DNA from: JASHVB01 sp035486135
Lineage (GTDB): Bacteria > Pseudomonadota > Alphaproteobacteria > Acetobacterales > Acetobacteraceae
Reading direction: 5' to 3'
DNA length: 64,000 bases
NCBI GenBank assembly: GCA_035486135.1
Contig: DATHNI010000077.1
Coordinates: 1 to 64,000, forward strand
Shown here: piece by piece, positions 17,662-26,555 of the stretch
How positions within the stretch are numbered: the first letter of the stretch is position 1
Layout: every line of letters starts with the position of its first letter
Made by a program: the position numbers and the translations under genes
Notes under the pieces: generated by a model
What the model saw: the letters and a program-made list of their open reading frames with translations, nothing else
Told to the model about the DNA's origin: nothing
The model's database searches: none

Positions 17662-19461
17662 TCATGGCGAGCCGGCATACGCCGCTCGCAACGTGGCTGA
17701 TCCGGCGTAGTCCAGCAGCAGCGGTCGTTGCCCCCAGTGGGTGTTCTCCGGCAGGCCGGCGGCAAAATTGCCGGACGCGTCGGTGACCGCGGTCGCGATC
17801 GGTGTGGCGTCATTCCCGACCATGACGTTGTCGCGCTTGAAGCCTTGCTGTTTGGCGTCCATCCAGATCACCGTCGCGGTGCCGAACAGCCCGTCGCCCT
17901 TCAACGAGCCGAGTGGCACCTGAACCTGGAACTGTGCGCCGGGCGTGACCGGGAAAATCGGAGAGTTGAAGCCGAAATTCCGGTCGGGCGCGACGCGCAA
18001 GTGCACCAGCGATTGGTTGGCGATCACCGTTGGCGTCAGGGCGATGCCCGCTTGCGGCGGAGGTGTTGCCGCGTAACGGTATTCGAAATGGCCCGCCCCG
18101 CCGGCGGTTTCCCGGTAGGACAGCGCGCCGAACAGCAGGTCATTGTCGCCGGAGCAAAAGCACTCGGTGTTCACCCGCAGGCCGAGCACGGCAAATCGCG
18201 CCTGAGGCGGCACGGCCCCCGCAACGCTGCGCACCGGCGGCGGGTTGTTCGGGTCGTCGCCAAGTACCTCGATCGCGATCCGCGCGCCTGGAACGGCCTG
18301 GCCGCCGGCCCGGGTGAGCCGGCCCTGCACGCCGGCGGCGCTGCGTTGCACCGCGAGATGCGTCCGGGCCAGCAGATACTGCGCTATCAGATAGCTGTGC
18401 GAGCTATCGGATGTTTCCGGAAACACATGGGTCGGGTGATCGTTCCAGGTATGGAAGACCGCCTGGTCCGGGATGATCCCGTAACGGGTTTCCAATTCGT
18501 CGAAATGGCGCTTCGCCTCCGCGACCCAGACCTGGTCGGTCGTTGCCAGGCTATCGCTGTTGTAGATCACGCCGAACTTCACGCCCTCCCCACGCATAAA
18601 GCGCTGCATCGTGGCGACGGCGGTCGGCCAGTCCGGCTCTCGCCAATTCACGTCCATATGCACAAAGGCATATTTGTGCCCGGTGGCCGCTTCGAGATCA
18701 TGGATGAACGTACGGTAGGTCGCCTGCCAGTCGGGGTATTGCTCGAGACCCTGCGGGGGAATCGCATCGCCGACCACGAGGCCGGGGAAGGCCTGGTATA
18801 ACGGCCGCAGCGTGTCCGCCGTGCGCGCCACAACTTCCGGCAGCGGCAGCTTGCAGGCCTGGTAATGGCCGAACCAGACCGGGCCATCGAGCCGGACGAA
18901 TTGCAGCGCGATATGCAGGCGAGTCAGTTTGCTGATGATCGTCGGTACAGCCACCGGGATGAGATAGCCTTCGGTGTGGTCGCAGGCCTCATCGGGCCGC
19001 TGCGTGATCGCCCCGATCTCCAGCGACAGCGCGATGTGATGGCTGGCGGCGTTGGCAGCCAATGCCTGAAGTTGGTCGTCCGGGGTAATCCGGTAGAACC
19101 CCTCTCCGGCATGGAAGACTTTGATCTGTCCCGCGAGTTGGTTCCATTCGGGATTGTCATGAAACAGCAACGACCAATCCCGCACTGGCGTGATGGTATA
19201 GTCCGGCGTTCTCGGACCAAGCCAGATCTCCTGGCAACGGGCGGGCGCGGGAGCCAGCACGAGAAACAGGGCAACAGCAGACATTAGTGTGCAGATGATA
19301 CACGCGCGGGCGATTGCCGCGCGGCGACGATACCGATGCGATGCCGTGGCACCATCCGTTGCCTGTCCAGGCCCAGGGCTTCTGGATCCGGAGTGGTTTC
19401 GGTTTTCGGCAAAATGCTGGACTTCGATCACCGGTTCGTGCGAATGGTACATGCTACTCAC
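17662..19461 (-). CDS. Secreted barrel-like protein of the glycan region, function unknown
   Basis: This 599-residue protein has an Arg-rich N-terminus followed by a hydrophobic segment and 'LAPAPARCQ' (about 60-77), a likely signal peptide; an ATG at 19284 would give a conventional short one. The body (about 80-370) resembles a TIM-barrel glycoside-hydrolase-like fold, with 'ALSLEIGAITQRPDEACDH', 'FVHMDVNWREPDW' and 'KFGVIYNSDS' as possible strand ends bearing acids, but no family signature was recognised. The last ~200 residues look beta-rich, perhaps carbohydrate-binding. It stands between sulfotransferase/methyltransferase genes and fcl. Confidence 0.65.
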   Translation of the reverse strand: MSSMYHSHEPVIEVQHFAENRNHSGSRSPGPGQATDGATASHRYRRRAAIARACIICTLMSAVALFLVLAPAPARCQEIWLGPRTPDYTITPVRDWSLLFHDNPEWNQLAGQIKVFHAGEGFYRITPDDQLQALAANAASHHIALSLEIGAITQRPDEACDHTEGYLIPVAVPTIISKLTRLHIALQFVRLDGPVWFGHYQACKLPLPEVVARTADTLRPLYQAFPGLVVGDAIPPQGLEQYPDWQATYRTFIHDLEAATGHKYAFVHMDVNWREPDWPTAVATMQRFMRGEGVKFGVIYNSDSLATTDQVWVAEAKRHFDELETRYGIIPDQAVFHTWNDHPTHVFPETSDSSHSYLIAQYLLARTHLAVQRSAAGVQGRLTRAGGQAVPGARIAIEVLGDDPNNPPPVRSVAGAVPPQARFAVLGLRVNTECFCSGDNDLLFGALSYRETAGGAGHFEYRYAATPPPQAGIALTPTVIANQSLVHLRVAPDRNFGFNSPIFPVTPGAQFQVQVPLGSLKGDGLFGTATVIWMDAKQQGFKRDNVMVGNDATPIATAVTDASGNFAAGLPENTHWGQRPLLLDYAGSATLRAAYAGSP

Positions 19462-19673
19462 GGAACAAAGGACGTATGGTTCGCACGCACATCAGTCGGA
19501 TCGCCGCGATGACAGGCCACACTTGGCCGGTGACCTGATCACTCAATACGAACAGGGAATCTACGGCCATCGGATGGCGAAGTCCACCAAATAGCATAGG
19601 GCGCTCATCAAGCCGGATCATGCATCGCGATCGGTTGCCGCCCGTGCACGCTTAGCATCCAAAGGGGATACGA

Positions 19674-20639
19674 ATGTCAGGTTATTCGTTGGCGGGCAAG
19701 CGGGTGTGGGTCAGCGGGCATCGCGGTCTGGTGGGTTCGGCAATTGTTCGCACGCTGGAGCAGCGCGGCATTCATGATATTCTAACGGCGTCCAGTGCGG
19801 AACTCGACTTGCGCGATCAGCCGGCCGTGCGACACTGGGTTGCCGACGCCAAGCCGCAAGCGGTGTTTCTGATCGCGGCCAAGGTCGGCGGCATCCTGGC
19901 AAACGACAACTTTCCGGCCGACTTCCTGTATGACAACCTGATGATCGAGGCCAACGTCATCCACGCCGCCCATCTCGCCGGCGTCGAGAAGCTGCTGTTC
20001 CTCGCGTCTTCCTGCATCTACCCGAGGGAGACAGCGCAGCCGATCCAGGAGGAAGCGCTGCTGAGCGGACCGCTGGAGCCGACCAACCAGTGGTATGCAA
20101 CCGCGAAGATCGCCGGCATCAAGATGTGCCAGGCCTACCGCCGGCAGCATGGCAACGACTTCATTTCTGCGCTGCCGGCGAATCTCTACGGCCCCAACGA
20201 CAGTTTCGATTTGCAGAACGGTCACGTCCTGCCGTCATTACTGCGCAAATTCCATGAAGCCATCGAGTCCGGAAGTCCAGCAGTCACCCTGTGGGGCACC
20301 GGGACTGCACGGCGTGAGTTCCTGCATGTCGATGATCTCGCCGCCGCGTTGGTGTTCCTGATGGAGCACTATTCGGGTCACAGCCACATCAATGTCGGCG
20401 CCGGCCATGACATCGAAATTCGCGAACTGGCGGCAGTCATCCAGCAGGTCACCGGCTTTACCGGCCGGATCGTTTATGACCCGACAAAGCCCGACGGCGC
20501 CATGCGCAAGCTGATGGATACCACGAGGCTGAAGACCCTTGGGTGGGAGCCGTCGATTCCGTTGCAGGACGGTGTTGCAGTGCTGTATCAGTGGCTGGTC
20601 GCGAACTGGGCCACATTGCGTGGCCGTATCGCCGCCTGA
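19674..20639 (+). CDS. fcl: GDP-L-fucose synthase
   Basis: This 321-residue extended SDR enzyme converts GDP-4-keto-6-deoxy-D-mannose to GDP-L-fucose with NADPH. The nucleotide-binding loop is 'VSGHRGLVGSAIVR' (about 13-26). The catalytic Ser is in 'FLASSCIYP' (about 107-115) and the Tyr-x3-Lys is 'YATAK' (about 139-143). 'SGPLEPTN' and 'GTGTARREFLHVDD' are family signatures. AAAGGGG precedes the ATG. The partner GDP-mannose 4,6-dehydratase (gmd) is not in the window. First gene of a four-gene unit. Confidence 0.93.
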   Translation: MSGYSLAGKRVWVSGHRGLVGSAIVRTLEQRGIHDILTASSAELDLRDQPAVRHWVADAKPQAVFLIAAKVGGILANDNFPADFLYDNLMIEANVIHAAHLAGVEKLLFLASSCIYPRETAQPIQEEALLSGPLEPTNQWYATAKIAGIKMCQAYRRQHGNDFISALPANLYGPNDSFDLQNGHVLPSLLRKFHEAIESGSPAVTLWGTGTARREFLHVDDLAAALVFLMEHYSGHSHINVGAGHDIEIRELAAVIQQVTGFTGRIVYDPTKPDGAMRKLMDTTRLKTLGWEPSIPLQDGVAVLYQWLVANWATLRGRIAA

Positions 20640-20682
20640 GCAATCCCGAATGCTGCTTGCTGCGCTGCGATCCGGTTGGCTC

Positions 20683-20742
20683 GCCGTGTCATGTCTCGCC
20701 GTGTCATGTCTCGCTTTGTCATGTCTCGCCCTGTCATGTTGT
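20683..20742 (+). repeat. 15-bp tandem repeat, four units
   Basis: Four consecutive 15-base units of the form GCCGTGTCATGTCTC lie between fcl and the epimerase gene. Units 1 and 2 are identical, unit 3 differs by two bases, and unit 4 diverges at its end. The array ends right at the ribosome site (GTGAGG, 20741-20746) of the next gene, so changes in copy number would alter the spacer but not a reading frame. Confidence 0.9.
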
Positions 20743-20750
20743 GAGGATTG

Positions 20751-21683
20751 ATGAGAGTTCTTGTCACTGGTGGCGCCGGCTACATCGGCTCGCTGCTCGT
20801 ACCGGCGATGCTGCAACGCGGCTGGCACGTCACGGTGCTGGATACCTTCACGGCGGGCGACACCTATCTGGCCGGAGCGTGCGCGTCTCCCACGTTCGAG
20901 CCGGTGCGCGGCGATGCGCGCGACATGCGCGTCGTGGAACCGCTGGTGCGCGAGGCGGACGTCGTCATTCCGCTGGCGGCATTGGTCGGTGCGCCGCTGT
21001 GTTCCCGTGACGAGATAGGCGCGGTCACCTTGAATCGTGATGCAGTCGTCAATCTGATGAAGCACGTCTCGCGACATCAACGTGTGGTCTATCCCACCAC
21101 CAATTCCGGCTACGGCGTCGGCGACGGCAACGCCTACTGCACCGAGGAATCACCTCTTCGCCCGGTGTCACTCTACGGACGCACCAAGGTGGATGCGGAG
21201 CAGGCCGTGCTCGCCCATGGCGCGGGCGTCACCTTGCGGCTGGCCACCGTCTTCGGCATGTCGCCACGCATGCGCCTCGATCTTCTGGTGAACGAGTTCG
21301 TCTGGCGCGCGGTCAATGATCGTACCATCGTCATATTTGAAGGTCATTTCCGGCGCAACTACGTCCATGTGCGCGATGTCGTCAAGGCGTTCCTACATTC
21401 AATCGACAGGCACGATCAGATGAGGGGACAGCCGTACAATGTCGGGCTGTCGGAGGCCAACCTCAGCAAGCTGCAACTGTGTGAGCGTATCGCGAAGCTG
21501 GTGCCCGGCTTCGTCTATCTCGAAGCATCGGTGGGCGAGGATCCGGACAAGCGCGATTACCTGGTGTCGAATGACAAGATCGAGGCGACAGGCTGGTACC
21601 CGGACTACGGCCTGGATGCCGGAATCCGCGAGCTGATCAAAGGCTATCGCATGATGCGCAACACCCGGTTCGGCAATGTCTAA
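20751..21683 (+). CDS. NAD-dependent nucleotide-sugar epimerase/dehydratase (extended SDR)
   Basis: This 310-residue protein has the nucleotide-binding motif 'VTGGAGYIGS' at residues 4-13 and a Tyr-x3-Lys active site 'YGRTK' (about 141-145). 'RRNYVHVRDVV' and 'DPDKRDYLVSNDKI' are typical of GDP/UDP-sugar-modifying SDR enzymes. The exact substrate cannot be told from sequence. The ATG at 20751 has GTGAGG four bases upstream; a TTG one codon earlier is rejected. The 3' end overlaps the kinase gene by 8 bases, implying coupled translation. Confidence 0.85.
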   Translation: MRVLVTGGAGYIGSLLVPAMLQRGWHVTVLDTFTAGDTYLAGACASPTFEPVRGDARDMRVVEPLVREADVVIPLAALVGAPLCSRDEIGAVTLNRDAVVNLMKHVSRHQRVVYPTTNSGYGVGDGNAYCTEESPLRPVSLYGRTKVDAEQAVLAHGAGVTLRLATVFGMSPRMRLDLLVNEFVWRAVNDRTIVIFEGHFRRNYVHVRDVVKAFLHSIDRHDQMRGQPYNVGLSEANLSKLQLCERIAKLVPGFVYLEASVGEDPDKRDYLVSNDKIEATGWYPDYGLDAGIRELIKGYRMMRNTRFGNV

Positions 21684-22746
21684 ACAACAACCCTTGCAGG
21701 GCGGTACCCGCCCAACACCGATCCAGATCCTGACCAGCGTCATCACCGCAACGCCGTTCCGGGTAAGCTTCTTCGGCGGCGGCACCGACTTTCCGGGGTA
21801 TTTCGACCGGCGCGGCGGGCTGGTGGTCGCAACAACGATCCGCAAATACTCCTATGTCGCTCTCAACAGCCTGGAGCGCTTGTTGGAAAAGCGGTTTCGC
21901 ATCTCCTATTCCCGGCTGGAGATGGTGGATACCGTTGCGGAGATCCAGCACGATTTCACCCGCGCGACATTCATGGAGCATCCGGAGCTAACAGATGACT
22001 GCTTCATCGATTTGCACTCCTACGCCGATCTGCCGTCGGGCACTGGAGTCGGTTCGTCCTCGGCGTTCACGGTCGGCCTGTTGACCGCGCTGCATGCGCT
22101 GAACGGCATCTATGTGCCGCCCAAGGACCTGGCGCGCCGGGCCATTCGTATCGAGCGGGACATCCTGCAGGATGTGGGTGGCTGGCAGGACCAGATCACC
22201 GCGGCCTTCGGCGGGTTCAATGCCATCTCGTTTCGCGACGGCGACTTCGAGGTTCATCCGCTGACCGTGGGCGCGGAACGGCGGGCCGCACTGGAAACCT
22301 CGTGCTGGCTGTATTTCACCGCGCTGACCCGTGCTTCGGCGTCCATCCAGCGCGTCTCGTTCTCGCCGACCAATGTCGCCGACAAGGAACGCGTGCTCGA
22401 CCATACGCGCGAACTAGCGGAAGAGGCGCTGCACGTGTTCCGCAACGAGACCAACCCGCGCGCGCTGGTGCAGCGTTGGGGTGAATTGCTGGACGCCTCC
22501 TGGGCACTCAAGAAGTCGCTGTCGGGCGGCGTCACGCTGCCCGAGATCGACCGGCTTTATGAACAAGCACGCCGGGCAGGCGCCTATGGCGGCAAGATCA
22601 TCGGCGCCGGCGGCGGCGGGTTCCTGCTGATCGTCGCCCCACCCGAGCGGCGCGCCGAGATCGACTCGGCGGTCGGCCATCTGCACAGCGTCCCGATCCA
22701 GTTGGAAGCCGACGGCAGCCGCGTCGTCTATGTGAACGAAAAGTAG
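21676..22746 (+). CDS. GHMP sugar kinase, D-glycero-D-manno-heptose-7-phosphate kinase-like
   Basis: This 356-residue protein has the three GHMP-kinase motifs: 'TPFRVSFFGGGTDFPGYF' near 30-47, the ATP loop 'DLPSGTGVGSSSAFTVGLL' near 116-134, and the C-terminal 'GGKIIGAGGGGFLL' near 300-313. This set, with 'FGGGTD', is typical of HddA-type heptose-7-phosphate kinases and related L-fucose kinases, which phosphorylate C1 ahead of GDP-sugar formation. No gmhA, gmhB or hddC homologue is next to it, so the sugar could be something other than heptose. Confidence 0.82.
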   Translation: MSKQQPLQGGTRPTPIQILTSVITATPFRVSFFGGGTDFPGYFDRRGGLVVATTIRKYSYVALNSLERLLEKRFRISYSRLEMVDTVAEIQHDFTRATFMEHPELTDDCFIDLHSYADLPSGTGVGSSSAFTVGLLTALHALNGIYVPPKDLARRAIRIERDILQDVGGWQDQITAAFGGFNAISFRDGDFEVHPLTVGAERRAALETSCWLYFTALTRASASIQRVSFSPTNVADKERVLDHTRELAEEALHVFRNETNPRALVQRWGELLDASWALKKSLSGGVTLPEIDRLYEQARRAGAYGGKIIGAGGGGFLLIVAPPERRAEIDSAVGHLHSVPIQLEADGSRVVYVNEK

Positions 22747-22764
22747 GACGTGGAGGCAGCAGAT

Positions 22765-25536
22765 ATGGATACTGATAAGAAATACGTCCTGTTCGTCGCC
22801 ACCGGCGTCGGCCTCGGTCATCTGCTAACGGCAGTGCTGAATAGCGCGTACTATGCTTGGCGGACCGGCCGCGCCCTTGCCCTCGACATGCGGGAATTCC
22901 ATTACGTCGCGGGTGACAAGCACGCCGGCTTCTTTGAACATTTCTCCCTGGAATTGCCATCCGACCTGGAAGTCATCACCGACCTCGACGTGATCGATCG
23001 CCTTCGGCACGACGAGGACCTGCATTTCCTCCGGAACGACACCGAACGCCTCAACGTCGACCAGCCGTTCCCCGAGCGGGTGCTGTTGATCCCCTGCCTG
23101 GTGCCCGGTGAACCATACCCGATCAGTGCCAAACGCAGGGATGCACCATTCCGTGTCAACTTGCGCGACAAGCTGCTCGGTGCATGGCATGAGGTGATGC
23201 GTCGCCCCGAATGGTCCGGTCCTGTGGTCGGCCTGCACTACCGCAGCACGGTGGGCGAAGTCACCGAACGGATGACGAAGTCCGTCACGCCAGACTACGA
23301 AGAACGCTATCGCGACGTGAAGGACCGTTACATCGCGACCGCGCTTCAGGTAGCCAAAGACGCGGGATACACCAATCCGGCGTTCCTGGTGACCAGTGAC
23401 GACATGGAGTTTGTCACCTATGTCAGGGAGCGGCTGCCGAACGCGTTTTCCCTCGTGACGCGGCTACCGGACCAGGAATGGGCTGCCTGGGTGCGCGCCC
23501 ACGGCCACGACTTCAGCATCATGTCCGAGGCCGTGAACGATCTGTGGTGCCTCAGTGCCTGCGACCACCTGGTTCATTTCCGCAGTGGCTTCAGTCATTT
23601 CGCCATCCTGAACAGCGCCAAGCTCGACCTGTCAACGACGCACTATGTGCATGTGCCGGCATTAAAGGAGATCCTGGATTCCCTCGGCCCGCGGGAGGCG
23701 GTGGCGTGGGCATACGGCGCGGTCCGGAAAGACAGTATTCGCCGTCAGCACCAGAAGTATTTGTTCGACTGGCTGGCGGACGCGCTCGATCGCGTCGGAG
23801 AGGCCGAAGCGGCGGCGGCGGCGCGCCGGCGCGGGCAATGGCATGGCGAGTGCACGACCCATCCGGTCATCGACAACCCGGAAAAGCGGCACCAGGAAGA
23901 CCGTGAACGCCGCGGTGACCTGTCTGGCGTGCTGGAGCGGGCGCGGCGCGCCGTGCAAGAACTACCGGGCAACCCGTTCTGGCTCTCGGGCTACGGCCAC
24001 AGCCTGAGCTTCATTCTGGCACAGTTGGGCCGATGGGAGGAAGCGATCGCCCCGGCGCGGCGCGCGTTGGAGATCGAGCCGGAGGATCCGTTCCTCCACG
24101 AGCATCTGGGCTTCGTGCTGACTCGCGCCGGCATCGTCGAAGAGGGCGAGCAGGAGATGCGCCGGGCGATCGCGATCGATGGTGAGGTCGGAAGATTTCA
24201 CGCTGCGTTGGGCGACTGCCTGCTGCGCCAGCAACGCGGCGGGGAGGCGGTGGAGGCGTTGCGCGAAGCCGTGCGGCTGGAGCCCGACGACCCGTTTCTG
24301 GTGCGCCGCCTGGGGTCGGCCTTGGTGACGCTGCGGGACTACGCCGCGGCCGAAGCTGCCTACCGACAGGCCTTGGCCCTGCGCTCTGAAGCTGGCCCGC
24401 ATATCGAGTTGGCCGACTGTTTCGGGCTCCAAGGCAGGCATGACGATGCGCTCGCCGAGGCCCGGGAAGCGGTGAAGCTGGAACCAACCAACCCCCACTG
24501 GCACTTTCGCGTCGCGCAATGGCTGCTGCGTATCGGCCGGCTGGAGGAAGCGGAGATCGCCGTCCGTGAGGCAATTTCACGGGGTCCCGAGATCGGCGGT
24601 TTCCAGGATCTGTTGGCACAAATCCTTCAGCGTCAGGGGCGCACCGGCGAAGTCGTGACGACGATGCAGCAAGCTGCCGAGCTTGAGCCGCAGGACCCGC
24701 AGCGTCAGGTGCAACTGGCCCGCGCCCTGCTGGAAAGTAAGCAACTGGCGGAGGCCGAGGTCGCTGCGCGGCGCGCTGCGGTACTACGGCCGGACCTCGT
24801 GGAAGCGTATGACGCCCTCAGCGTGATCATGGAGCGGCAGAGCCGCATGGCGGAAGCAATTGCCGCGGCCCAGCGCTCGGCCGAGCTGATGCCAGAAGAC
24901 GCCGGCCGGCAATATCGAGTCGGGCTGATCATGTTCCACGCGGGGGCCTGGAACGGGGCGGAGCAAGCGCTGCGACAAGCGATACGCGTCGCTCCCAAGC
25001 CGCCGACCTTCCACAACCATCATCTGATGGGAATCGTGCTTGAGCGGCTTGGCCGCATAGAGGAGGCCGTTGTCGAGGCGCGCACGGCAAGCGAGCTGAC
25101 GCCGGACAACGCGGACCTGTTGGGCCGGTTCGCTGAAACGCTGTTTTTGGCGAAGCAATTGGATGAGGGAGAGAGGCTCGCGCGCAAAGCGGTCTCGATG
25201 CAGCCAGACTCCGAATCGCTCAAGCGGCTGTTGGCAAACATCGTCGGACATCGTTCCGCGCAATCCGCGCCGGCGCCGGAAGCTGTTGCCGTTAGCGCTC
25301 CGCCGATGGAAGCGCCGGTTCAGCAAGCGGAGCAAACGATGCCGGTGCAAGAGGTTGCGGCCGCAGACGCGCCGGCGGCCGAGGTGGGCGAACTCGAACC
25401 GGAGCAAGCAACCATGGCGCAGGAGCGAACGGAACAACCCCCGGTCCGCGCGCCACTCCGCCAATGGTTGTCAAACACCGCGCTGTCTTCGCCGTTGCGT
25501 CAACTTCTGATGGGCAAACCCAAGCGTGGTGCATAG
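22765..25536 (+). CDS. NodZ/GT23-like glycosyltransferase fused to tetratricopeptide repeats
   Basis: This 923-residue protein has an N-terminal part (about 1-370) that resembles the alpha-1,6-fucosyltransferase/NodZ (GT23) fold: 'GVGLGHLLTAVLNSAYYAWR' at the start, 'VVGLHYRSTVGEVTE' near 155 with the conserved Arg that binds GDP, 'FLVTSDDMEFV' near 207, and 'HFRSGFSHFAI' near 275. Ten or more TPRs follow (about 390-840), then a Pro/Ala/Glu-rich tail. GGAGG lies 8 bases before the ATG at 22765; an upstream GTG is rejected. It probably uses the GDP-sugar made by the preceding genes. Confidence 0.75.
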   Translation: MDTDKKYVLFVATGVGLGHLLTAVLNSAYYAWRTGRALALDMREFHYVAGDKHAGFFEHFSLELPSDLEVITDLDVIDRLRHDEDLHFLRNDTERLNVDQPFPERVLLIPCLVPGEPYPISAKRRDAPFRVNLRDKLLGAWHEVMRRPEWSGPVVGLHYRSTVGEVTERMTKSVTPDYEERYRDVKDRYIATALQVAKDAGYTNPAFLVTSDDMEFVTYVRERLPNAFSLVTRLPDQEWAAWVRAHGHDFSIMSEAVNDLWCLSACDHLVHFRSGFSHFAILNSAKLDLSTTHYVHVPALKEILDSLGPREAVAWAYGAVRKDSIRRQHQKYLFDWLADALDRVGEAEAAAAARRRGQWHGECTTHPVIDNPEKRHQEDRERRGDLSGVLERARRAVQELPGNPFWLSGYGHSLSFILAQLGRWEEAIAPARRALEIEPEDPFLHEHLGFVLTRAGIVEEGEQEMRRAIAIDGEVGRFHAALGDCLLRQQRGGEAVEALREAVRLEPDDPFLVRRLGSALVTLRDYAAAEAAYRQALALRSEAGPHIELADCFGLQGRHDDALAEAREAVKLEPTNPHWHFRVAQWLLRIGRLEEAEIAVREAISRGPEIGGFQDLLAQILQRQGRTGEVVTTMQQAAELEPQDPQRQVQLARALLESKQLAEAEVAARRAAVLRPDLVEAYDALSVIMERQSRMAEAIAAAQRSAELMPEDAGRQYRVGLIMFHAGAWNGAEQALRQAIRVAPKPPTFHNHHLMGIVLERLGRIEEAVVEARTASELTPDNADLLGRFAETLFLAKQLDEGERLARKAVSMQPDSESLKRLLANIVGHRSAQSAPAPEAVAVSAPPMEAPVQQAEQTMPVQEVAAADAPAAEVGELEPEQATMAQERTEQPPVRAPLRQWLSNTALSSPLRQLLMGKPKRGA

Positions 25537-25593
25537 CGCATCGCCCGTGTCCGGGACGGTGGGATAGAAGCGGCGCTCCGGGCGGCGCAACCT

Positions 25594-26481
25594 CTACCCA
25601 GCTCCCGTGCCACGCGGCAGGCGCATCAGCGGTTGTCCGACGCGGATCATGCGACCCTCGGATAGGCTTTCGTGCAGCGCAAACCCCTCCGGCGCGAACA
25701 CGATGATGGTCGATCCATGCTCGAACCATCCCATCGCCTCGCCTTTGCACAGCACCGTGTCGCAGGGGATGCTGCGCGGGCCGCCGTGACGCAGGCCGCG
25801 GCGGGTATCCAGAAAGTTCAGGCGAATGCTTGCCACCAGTATTGCGGCGACGGGAACCAGGGTGATCGCGTGTCCACCGCGGCGCAGCCTGGTCTTGATC
25901 ATGGCGCGCTCGTTCTTGCAAAACAGGCCCGCCACGCGCCGGAGCGCGATCGGATTGACGTTCCATGTGTCGCCGGACATGTAGGTGACCGATTCCACAC
26001 GGCAGTCGTGCGGCGCATGGAAATGATGGTACATCGCCGAGGTCAGCCGCAGCGTCACATAGCAGCCGTTCCGATAGATATCGGCCTGCGCGTCGTCGCA
26101 CAGCAGGTCGCGCAGGCAATACGGAAAGCCCTTGATCTGCAGGACGCGGCCGAATTCCACGCGGCCTGACGCGCCGACGATCGCATCGCACGGACTGACC
26201 AGGAGGTCGGGGTCGGCGTCGATCGGGCGCGCGCCCTCGCGCAACCTGCGCACGAAACAATCGTGCAGGCTATGGAAGCGGCCGGGACGTGCGTCGCTCA
26301 GATCGAGATCCGAGAACAAGCGCCAAACACCGATGGACAGGTCGCGGATCAGCGGTTGCTCGATCTTGCTGAACCAGCCGAAGAAGCGGGTCGCCAAACG
26401 CCTCGGGATGCGATTGGTCAGCAGGAAGTTGATATCCTCCTGCTGGGCGATTTTCGCGATCGCCGCGCGCAGCCCGGTCAT
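25594..26481 (-). CDS. psd: Phosphatidylserine decarboxylase
   Basis: This 295-residue enzyme decarboxylates phosphatidylserine to phosphatidylethanolamine at the inner membrane. The proenzyme self-cleaves between Gly and Ser of an LGST-like motif to form a pyruvoyl group; here the motif is 'FEHGSTIIVF' (about 252-261), with His in place of the usual Leu/Gly but Gly-Ser-Thr intact. 'YHHFHAPHDCRV' (about 160) carries the catalytic His of the self-cleavage triad. The ATG at 26481 is preferred over a TTG at 26502. It is divergent from the aminotransferase gene. Confidence 0.88.
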   Translation of the reverse strand: MTGLRAAIAKIAQQEDINFLLTNRIPRRLATRFFGWFSKIEQPLIRDLSIGVWRLFSDLDLSDARPGRFHSLHDCFVRRLREGARPIDADPDLLVSPCDAIVGASGRVEFGRVLQIKGFPYCLRDLLCDDAQADIYRNGCYVTLRLTSAMYHHFHAPHDCRVESVTYMSGDTWNVNPIALRRVAGLFCKNERAMIKTRLRRGGHAITLVPVAAILVASIRLNFLDTRRGLRHGGPRSIPCDTVLCKGEAMGWFEHGSTIIVFAPEGFALHESLSEGRMIRVGQPLMRLPRGTGAG

Positions 26482-26555
26482 GATTGCAGCCCGGGGCGGC
26501 AAGAGTTAACACAACTGCCACGCGACAGACTCCGACCGCGGTTTATAGTGCTGAC

